A stretch of 12,308 bases of DNA. Origin: an uncultured Collinsella sp. (GTDB lineage: Bacteria; Actinomycetota; Coriobacteriia; Coriobacteriales; Coriobacteriaceae). Below are positions 7,172 to 12,308 of this stretch, piece by piece; the first letter of the stretch is position 1, and every line of letters begins with the position of its first letter. The stretch covers positions 1 through 12,308 of the forward strand of contig URJD01000036.1 of NCBI GenBank assembly GCA_900548075.1, given 5' to 3'. The translations under genes and the position numbers were made by a program. The notes beneath the pieces were generated by a model. That model was not told the DNA's origin and did no database searches. It saw only the letters and a program-made list of their open reading frames with translations.

Positions 7172-8554
7172 ATGCACAAGGTGTATTACCAGCCTGAGGG
7201 AATTTGGGTAGGCGACATCATGCCGTACGGCGAGGACGGCACGTTCTATCTCTATCATCAGCGTGACACGCGAAACCCCGGACCTTTCGGAGAGCCGTTT
7301 GGCTGGGCACTCGCGACAACCAAGGACTTCGTCAATTACAAAGACTTTGGCGAGAGCCTTGAGCGTGGCGGCGACGAGGAAGTCGACCAGTATGTTTATG
7401 CCGGCACGGTGTTTAAGGTGGGCGACAAGTACCATGCGCTCTACACTGGTTGCAATCGCGATAAGGTCAAGGCACGCTTGATGAAGCAGGTTCTTCTTCA
7501 CGCAACGAGTGACGACGCCGTCAAGTGGGAGAAGAACATCGCCGAGACGCTGCTTCCGCCCCAGGAGGGTTACGATGACCGCAACTGGCGCGATCCCTTT
7601 GTGCTTTGGGATGAGGAGAACGAAGAGTACATGCTCATCCTCGGCACGCGTGTGGGCGAGGACAAGCGTCTGATGACCGGTCGTCTGGTCAAGTTCACCT
7701 CCAAGGACCTGGATACCTGGGAGTTCCAGGGCGACTGGTGGAATCCGGGCCTGTACACCATGTTCGAAATGCCTGATCTCTTTAAGATGGGCGACTGGTG
7801 GTATCTGGTGTTCTCCGAGTACAGTGATGGCAACAAGACCCGTTACCGCATGTCTCGCTCTATCAACGGTCCTTGGATCACTCCTGCGGACGATTCCTTC
7901 GATGGCCGCGCGTACTATGCCGCGCGTACCGCATTTGATGGCGAGCGCCGCGTTCTCTTTGGTTGGGTTCCTACGCGTGACGAGGGCGGCGACCCCAGCT
8001 CTTACCTGTGGGGTGGCACCTTTATGCCTCTCGAGATCGTTCAGCGTGCCGACGGAACGCTCGGCACCAAGCTCCCTGACAGCATGCTTGGCGCCTTTGG
8101 CGAGGCTAAGGCAGTCGAGGCCTTTGAGCTTTCCTGCGAGTCGGGCAAGGTCGAGCAGGTGCTCGCCGCGGATGCCGGTTCCACCTATATGCTCGATGCC
8201 GACATCGAGCTCGCCGGTGACGCTGCCGGCTTCTCGGTGAAGCTTGCCGAGGACGCCGAGTCCGGTCTTGCCTATGAGTTCCGCGCCAACCTGCGTGAGG
8301 GCAAGCTCGAGTTTACGGCGGCCCCCCAGTATCCGTGGTTCCAGGTCAACAACATGGGCCTCGAGCGTCCGTTGTTCTTTAAGGGCGAGGGCACTCATCA
8401 TGTGCGCCTGGTCGTTGACGACGATATCGCGACCATCTTTGTCGATGATGTTGCGCTTAACGCGCGCTTCTGCAATAAGCAGGGCCAGGGTGTGGCACTG
8501 ACGGTCACCGACGGTACGCTCAAGTGCGCAAATGCAACGATCGCGTCTCTGTAA
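7172..8554 (+). CDS. Divergent GH32-type glycosidase (clan GH-J), probable intracellular fructosidase
   Basis: The 460-aa protein has no signal peptide and should be cytoplasmic. The five-bladed propeller of GH32 is recognisable. The nucleophile region reads GIWVGDIMPYGEDGTFYLYH (Asp15), aligning with WLNDPNG of classical invertases but without the NDPNG box. RDP is at 140-142 (NWRDPFV), and the acid/base block reads MFEMPDLF (Glu199) in place of WECPD. A C-terminal beta-sandwich follows from about residue 300. All three catalytic carboxylates are thus present although two signatures are altered, suggesting an active enzyme with an unusual fructoside substrate. It is the first gene after the LacI-controlled promoter and is followed 45 nt later by a PTS permease. 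The ribosome site is AAAGGAAG, about 7 nt before ATG. The clan call is firm; the substrate is open. Confidence 0.82.
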   Translation: MHKVYYQPEGIWVGDIMPYGEDGTFYLYHQRDTRNPGPFGEPFGWALATTKDFVNYKDFGESLERGGDEEVDQYVYAGTVFKVGDKYHALYTGCNRDKVKARLMKQVLLHATSDDAVKWEKNIAETLLPPQEGYDDRNWRDPFVLWDEENEEYMLILGTRVGEDKRLMTGRLVKFTSKDLDTWEFQGDWWNPGLYTMFEMPDLFKMGDWWYLVFSEYSDGNKTRYRMSRSINGPWITPADDSFDGRAYYAARTAFDGERRVLFGWVPTRDEGGDPSSYLWGGTFMPLEIVQRADGTLGTKLPDSMLGAFGEAKAVEAFELSCESGKVEQVLAADAGSTYMLDADIELAGDAAGFSVKLAEDAESGLAYEFRANLREGKLEFTAAPQYPWFQVNNMGLERPLFFKGEGTHHVRLVVDDDIATIFVDDVALNARFCNKQGQGVALTVTDGTLKCANATIASL

Positions 8555-8558
8555 TGGC

Positions 8559-8576
8559 ATCAAAACGTTTTATGAT
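8559..8576. promoter_or_regulatory. AAAACGTTTT palindrome between the GH32 and PTS genes
   Basis: ATCAAAACGTTTTATGAT has a perfect 10-bp central palindrome (8562-8571), the hallmark of LacI/CcpA-type operators. It lies in the 45-nt gap, 5 nt after the GH32 stop and about 24 nt before the PTS start. It could be a secondary operator acting as a roadblock or looping partner for sites A-C. No separate promoter was recognised here. Confidence 0.4.
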
Positions 8577-8599
8577 TTCGTAAGGGAATGGAGAGGAAC

Positions 8600-10051
8600 A
8601 TGGACTACAAAGTAGTGTCTCAGCAAGTCGTCGATAACGTCGGCGGTCTGGAGAACATCGAGGGCGCCACGCATTGCGTTACGCGTCTGCGTCTGGTGCT
8701 CAAGGATACGAGCAAGTACAACAAGGCCGAGCTCGAGAACATCGATGGCGTCAAGGGCGTGCTGTACAACAGCGGCCAGCTCATGATCATCTTCGGTACC
8801 GGTACCGTCAACAAGGTCTACGATGAGTTTATGGCTCTGACGGGCGTTAAGGAGATCAGCGCTTCCGAGGTCAAGGGCGCCGAGGCGGACAAGAAGGGCA
8901 AGTTCTTCTCGGTCCTCAAGGTATTCTCGGATATCTTTATCCCCATCATTCCCGCTTTCGTCGGCGCTGCTATCATCATCGGCCTTAAGTCGCTGATCGT
9001 TGCCAACGGCCTCTTTGGCATGGAGGGCAGCCTTGCCGACCACAGCGAGTTCCTCAAGAACCTCGCAAGCTTCTTTGCCATTATCGCCACCACGTTTGAC
9101 TACCTGCCTGTCCTGGTTATGTACAGCGCGGTGAAGCGTTTTGGCGGTAACCCGATTCTGGGCATCCTCGTCGGTATCGTCATGGTTCACCCGAGCCTTA
9201 TGAACCGTAACGCGTTCGTTATGGATCCGTCGGGTGCTGAGTACTGGAACTTTGGTCCGCTCTCCATCCCCATGGTTGCTTTCCAGGGCGGCGTGTTCCC
9301 TGCAATCCTGACTGCCTGGTTTATGGCCAAGGTCGAAAAGATTGCCCAGAAGTACATCCCCGAGGTCGTCTCGTTTGTCTTTGTCCCGACCGTTACCCTG
9401 ATTCTTGCTAACGTCGCCCTGTTCACCGTGTTCGGCCCGCTCGGCAACCTGATCGGCGACGTCCTCGCCGGCGTAATCGATATCCTGTACAACAGGATGG
9501 GCGTCTTTGGCGCCTTTGTCTTTGCCGCGTTCCTGCAGCCGCTCGTCGTTACCGGTACGCATCAGTTCATCCAGGGTATCGAGGCAAACCTCGTCGCCAC
9601 GACTGGCTTCAACTACATCCAGGCCATCTGGTCGGTTTCCATCATCGCCCAGGGCGGTGGCGCCATCGGCATGTACCTCATTCACAAGAAGCATTCCAAA
9701 GAGCGCAACATCTGCATGTCGTCCTTTATCCCGACGCTGGTCGGTATCTCCGAGCCCGCAATCTTTGCTGCAAACATGCGCTACTCGATCATCCCGTTCA
9801 TCTGCGCTTGCATCGGTGCAGGCTGCGGCGGTGCCTTCGTGAAGCTCTTTGAGGTGCGCGCCATCGGTCAGGGTCTGACCGGCGTGCTTGGCCTGCTCAT
9901 CGTCACGCCCGAGACGCTCGTGTGGTATGTGGCTGGCAATCTCATCGCCTTTATCGTGCCGATCGTCTTGATCTTTGCCTACAACAAGGCAAAGGGCGTG
10001 CCGACCACTGATGAAGAGGGCGCTGGTGCTGGCTTCGATGTCAGCTTCTAG
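8600..10051 (+). CDS. PTS sugar permease EIIBC, sucrose/glucose-superfamily type, no IIA domain
   Basis: The 483-aa membrane protein would import a sugar and phosphorylate it. Residues 1-90 are the IIB domain with the phospho-cysteine Cys26 in GATHCVTRLRL. About ten membrane segments follow as IIC, with TGTHQFIQGIEANL (His321) and the signature GISEP at 382-386 (GITEP in most relatives). The block order resembles sucrose and trehalose EIIBC permeases. The protein ends at GFDVSF without the IIA domain fused in some relatives, so it needs a IIA partner encoded elsewhere. The start at 8600 is preferred over ATG at 8588 because GGAGAGGA lies directly upstream of it. Its position between two GH32 genes supports a fructoside such as sucrose as substrate. 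The family call is firm; the sugar is inferred from context. Confidence 0.92.
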   Translation: MDYKVVSQQVVDNVGGLENIEGATHCVTRLRLVLKDTSKYNKAELENIDGVKGVLYNSGQLMIIFGTGTVNKVYDEFMALTGVKEISASEVKGAEADKKGKFFSVLKVFSDIFIPIIPAFVGAAIIIGLKSLIVANGLFGMEGSLADHSEFLKNLASFFAIIATTFDYLPVLVMYSAVKRFGGNPILGILVGIVMVHPSLMNRNAFVMDPSGAEYWNFGPLSIPMVAFQGGVFPAILTAWFMAKVEKIAQKYIPEVVSFVFVPTVTLILANVALFTVFGPLGNLIGDVLAGVIDILYNRMGVFGAFVFAAFLQPLVVTGTHQFIQGIEANLVATTGFNYIQAIWSVSIIAQGGGAIGMYLIHKKHSKERNICMSSFIPTLVGISEPAIFAANMRYSIIPFICACIGAGCGGAFVKLFEVRAIGQGLTGVLGLLIVTPETLVWYVAGNLIAFIVPIVLIFAYNKAKGVPTTDEEGAGAGFDVSF

Positions 10052-10088
10052 TTGAGCCGTTCAGCGTAATCTGAGGATAAGTCCATTT

Positions 10089-10130
10089 GGGGAAGGGCGT
10101 TCGACTCGTGTGAGTCGAGCGTCCTTCCCC
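10089..10130 (+). terminator. 19-bp hairpin between the PTS gene and the second GH32 gene
   Basis: The arms 10089-10107 and 10112-10130 pair over 19 positions, with two G-U pairs and a GTGT loop; the outer GGGGAAGG/CCTTCCCC and inner TCGACTC/GAGTCGA parts are perfect. No T-run follows, and only 22 nt remain before the next start. It is probably a partial terminator or a 3'-end stabiliser tuning expression along the operon. Confidence 0.6.
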
Positions 10131-10152
10131 ATAGACGAGAAAGTCAACGGCG

Positions 10153-11595
10153 ATGTTTAATCAAAAAAATAAGGTGACACGCGCGGACTATGAGCAGTGG
10201 CGTGCCGGACAGGATGAGACGGCGGGTCGCATCGCGTCCGACCCCGATAGGCTCCTGTTCCATGTGGAGCCTGAGCTTGGCTGGCTCAACGACCCCAACG
10301 GTTTGGTGCAGATCGGTGATACGTATCACATCTATCACCAATACGATCCATTCGATGCTGCGCATGGCGGTCCAGTGATTTGGAATCATCTGACAACAAA
10401 GGATTTTGTGACGTACGAGAATCGCGGCCCTGTGCTGTTCCCCGATTCCGATTTGGATTCGAGCGGAGCGTATTCTGGTTCTGCCTTTGTACACGACGGC
10501 AAGATTCACTACTTCTATACCGGCAACGTCAAGCATTTTGACCGCGATGATTACGACTACGTGTTGACGGGCCGTGAGCAAAACCAGATTCATGTGGTTG
10601 CCGAGAACCCCGACGAATTGGGCGAGAAGCGCATAGCTGTTGGGCCGGTCGATTACCCCGACGATATCAGTACGCACGTGCGTGATCCCAAAATCCTTGA
10701 ACACGATGGTATCTACTACATGGTTCTGGGCGCTCGTACGAAAGACGACCGCGGCTGCGTGCTTGTCTATACCTCGAGCGATCTAGAGGACTGGAGCTAT
10801 GCGACGCGCATTGAGTTGGGCGAGAAGTTTGGCTTTATGTGGGAGTGCCCCGATCTGTTTGAGCTCGATGGTGAGCTTATTCTCGTTTGCTGTCCGCAGG
10901 GTGTGTCCGCCGATGGATGGCGTTACCGCAATCCGCACCAGTGCGTGTGGTTTCCCATCGAGGCCGATTGGGAGGCGCCGAGTTTTAAGATCGCCGGGCA
11001 GGGCATGCCCCCGATGGTCGATGCCGGCTTTGATTTCTACGCACCGCAGTCTTTTGAGGATGCTGCGGGTCGGCGTTTGATGATTGGGTGGTCGGGTTGC
11101 CCCGATGCGACGGCAAAAAGCCCGACGGTGGCACGCGGGTGGCAGTGCGCGTTGACGGTGCCGAGAGAACTGAGCATGCGCGATGGTAAGCTCTGTCAGC
11201 AGCCGGTGCACGAGATTGAGAGGATGCGCGGCGACTGCGTTTGCGCGACAGGCGGTGAAACCGTTGAGGAGCCGGGCCGCCTGTTTGATCTTGTGGTTTC
11301 CTGTGAGGGCGCCCAGGTGATCGAGCTCGAAATCCGCAAGGGTGTCTTTGTGCGCTATGCAGACGGGATGCTTACCCTCGACATGGGTGACGAAGGCTAT
11401 GGGCGCGACCAGAGGTCGATCGAGCTCAGCGAGCTTCGCGACCTGCGCGTGCTTTCGGACACTACGATGGTCGAGATTTTTGCAAATGGCGGCGAGGCGG
11501 CACTTACGAGCCGTACCTATTCGCCGGCGGTTCCGGCGATGGGGTTGCATGCCGAGGGTGCGGCGTCGATGGATTTCTACCGCCTCGCGCATTAA
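10153..11595 (+). CDS. scrB: GH32 sucrose-6-phosphate hydrolase / beta-fructofuranosidase
   Basis: The 480-aa protein, of usual length for this group and without a signal peptide, carries all canonical GH32 motifs: GWLNDPNG with nucleophile Asp47, HVRDPK with Asp178 as transition-state stabiliser, and WECPD with acid/base Glu231. A beta-sandwich C-terminal domain follows; VEIFANGG near the end is typical. It would hydrolyse the PTS product sucrose-6-phosphate to glucose-6-phosphate and fructose in the cytoplasm. It lies 101 nt after the PTS gene, in the same direction. The ribosome site is weak (GAGAAAG well upstream), so translation may be low or coupled. No fructokinase gene is present in the window. 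ScrB is chosen from the PTS context; a plain invertase acting on unphosphorylated fructosides is the main alternative. Confidence 0.9.
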   Translation: MFNQKNKVTRADYEQWRAGQDETAGRIASDPDRLLFHVEPELGWLNDPNGLVQIGDTYHIYHQYDPFDAAHGGPVIWNHLTTKDFVTYENRGPVLFPDSDLDSSGAYSGSAFVHDGKIHYFYTGNVKHFDRDDYDYVLTGREQNQIHVVAENPDELGEKRIAVGPVDYPDDISTHVRDPKILEHDGIYYMVLGARTKDDRGCVLVYTSSDLEDWSYATRIELGEKFGFMWECPDLFELDGELILVCCPQGVSADGWRYRNPHQCVWFPIEADWEAPSFKIAGQGMPPMVDAGFDFYAPQSFEDAAGRRLMIGWSGCPDATAKSPTVARGWQCALTVPRELSMRDGKLCQQPVHEIERMRGDCVCATGGETVEEPGRLFDLVVSCEGAQVIELEIRKGVFVRYADGMLTLDMGDEGYGRDQRSIELSELRDLRVLSDTTMVEIFANGGEAALTSRTYSPAVPAMGLHAEGAASMDFYRLAH

Positions 11596-11654
11596 CCGTG
11601 TGTGGAGCGCGATTGGACTTGCTGGGCGGAATGTGTCGCAGTCGCTGCAGCGAA

Positions 11655-11682
11655 CTACCGTTCATCGCGTATAGCTACCGTT
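11655..11682. repeat. Tandem CTACCGTT direct repeat, 20-bp period
   Basis: CTACCGTT occurs at 11655-11662 and 11675-11682, in the context AACTACCGTT and AGCTACCGTT. A third copy is present as AACGGTAGTT at 2993-3002 upstream of pflB. Two-turn spacing suggests a protein-binding array. Next to it is a 12-bp perfect palindrome TCGCTGCAGCGA (11642-11653). Confidence 0.4.
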
Positions 11683-11715
11683 TGCGGAATAAGTAACACT
11701 CCTTAATAAACCGTG

Positions 11716-11721
11716 TAGAAT
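11716..11721 (+). promoter_or_regulatory. Candidate -10 box for degV
   Basis: TAGAAT at 11716-11721 is a fair -10 with a weak TAACAC 16 bp upstream (11694-11699). It would start transcripts near 11728 with a leader of about 145 nt containing the hairpin at 11748-11786. This is a low-confidence assignment. Confidence 0.25.
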
Positions 11722-11747
11722 CTCAGATAAGCACGGAGTTTTCCAGG

Positions 11748-11786
11748 GAGACGCTGTCCTTTGTTGTGTGCAAGGGGCGGCGTCTC
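11748..11786 (+). terminator. Hairpin in the scrB-degV intergenic region
   Basis: GAGACGC (11748-11754) pairs with GCGTCTC (11780-11786); inner CCTT (11758-11761) and AAGG (11772-11775) extend the stem through wobble pairs and a bulge. CTTTGG follows, a weak T-run. It is either the terminator of the fructoside operon, about 150 nt past its last stop, or a structured leader of the DegV gene. The 276-nt gap around it holds no gene. Confidence 0.5.
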
Positions 11787-11871
11787 TTTGGCGCTTGGAC
11801 GCCGTTGTGCAACAGTGCGGCGGTGCGTGCCATGTATTGAAAAGCCAATGTCGAGATGGGTCGTGATATTA

Positions 11872-12308
11872 ATGGGCAAGTACGTAATCGTGGTCGAGTC
11901 TGGGTCGGATGTGACGCCGGAGCTCTGCGAGCGCTACGGCATCGTGCGCGTGCCCATGCATGTCACGATTGGTGACGAGACCGTCGAGGACGGCTCGATC
12001 GATCCGCTCGAGATTTATTCGCGCTGCAATGAGTTTGGCGTGATGCCCAAGACCAGTGGCTGCGCGCCTGCGGATTTTGCTCACGTGTACGACCGCATTC
12101 ACGCTGAGCAGCCCGACGCGACTATTTTGCATCTTGCATATTCCGAGGCCACGACCTGTTCGCATCAGTCCTCAAAGATTGCGGCCCAGGGGCGCGACTA
12201 CGTGTTCTCCATGGACACGCGCTTTGTCTCGGTAGGCCAGTCGCTTGTTGTCGTCGAGACCGCCAAATACATCGAGGCTCACCCCGATGCCACCGTCGAC
12301 GAGATCTT
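11872..12308 (+). CDS. DegV-family fatty-acid-binding protein, N-terminal part (runs off right edge)
   Basis: The open frame runs 145 codons to the edge. It starts MGKYVIVVESGSDVTPELCE, followed by PKTSGCAPADF (the TS-x-x-P ligand-pocket block, about residues 64-74), the SEATTCSHQSSK segment equivalent to SGLSGTYQSA of relatives, and MDTRFVSVGQSLVV. This order matches the first domain of DegV proteins, which bind a single fatty acid; some (FakB) present fatty acids to a kinase for phospholipid synthesis. The pocket and Thr/Ser blocks diverge somewhat from the consensus (TTCSHQ for SGTYQ), so ligand preference may differ. ATG at 11872 lacks a strong ribosome site; GTG at 11863 is in frame, but the fold begins at MGKYVIVVES. 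No kinase gene is adjacent. Confidence 0.85.
   Translation, partial: MGKYVIVVESGSDVTPELCERYGIVRVPMHVTIGDETVEDGSIDPLEIYSRCNEFGVMPKTSGCAPADFAHVYDRIHAEQPDATILHLAYSEATTCSHQSSKIAAQGRDYVFSMDTRFVSVGQSLVVVETAKYIEAHPDATVDEI

Overview
The window looks like chromosomal DNA from a high-GC, anaerobic, gut-type actinobacterium of class Coriobacteriia, most like Collinsella. This is an inference from composition, from strong G/C-ending codon bias in the fermentation genes, and from gene content (pyruvate formate-lyase, PTS sugar uptake, DegV, a MarR-ABC exporter operon). It was not tested by database search. No rRNA, tRNA, CRISPR array, insertion sequence or phage gene was seen.

Layout. (1) 1-653, minus strand: a MarR-family repressor followed, with a 4-nt GTGA overlap, by the start of an ABC exporter subunit that runs off the left edge. 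(2) 944-2815, plus strand: a short-chain dehydrogenase and a 2-keto-3-deoxygluconate permease (KdgT), ending in a strong hairpin at 2855-2889. A roughly 395-nt stretch without a gene leads to (3) 3285-5673: pyruvate formate-lyase encoded in two pieces. The 683-aa catalytic core carries the Cys-Cys pair, and a separate 83-aa protein carries the glycyl-radical loop. Two hairpins lie between them, and a 123-nt nested inverted repeat with a bidirectional-terminator-like core follows. (4) 5977-11595: a sucrose/fructoside utilisation locus with a LacI-family regulator, a divergent GH32-like glycosidase, a PTS EIIBC permease without an IIA domain, and a canonical GH32 sucrose-6-phosphate hydrolase/invertase. 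(5) 11872-end: a DegV-family protein running off the right edge.

How the genes work together. The LacI regulator appears to control itself and the fructoside genes. One ~22-bp asymmetric motif (core TGnAAACGnTTGACAT) occurs before lacI and three times before the first GH32 gene. Two of those copies cover the -35 box and spacer of a TTGACA-17-TATCTT promoter. The PTS permease would import and phosphorylate a sucrose-like fructoside, and the two GH32 proteins would cleave it. The hexose phosphate then enters glycolysis, and pyruvate is cleaved by the split formate-lyase to formate and acetyl-CoA. An AAACGTTT operator-like site upstream of pflB and another before the PTS gene hint that sugar-responsive control may reach further, but this is speculative.

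The most unusual items are the split pyruvate formate-lyase with structured intergenic RNA, the 123-nt nested palindrome whose arms are themselves palindromic, the repeated LacI operator set, and the GH32-like enzyme lacking the classical nucleophile signature.
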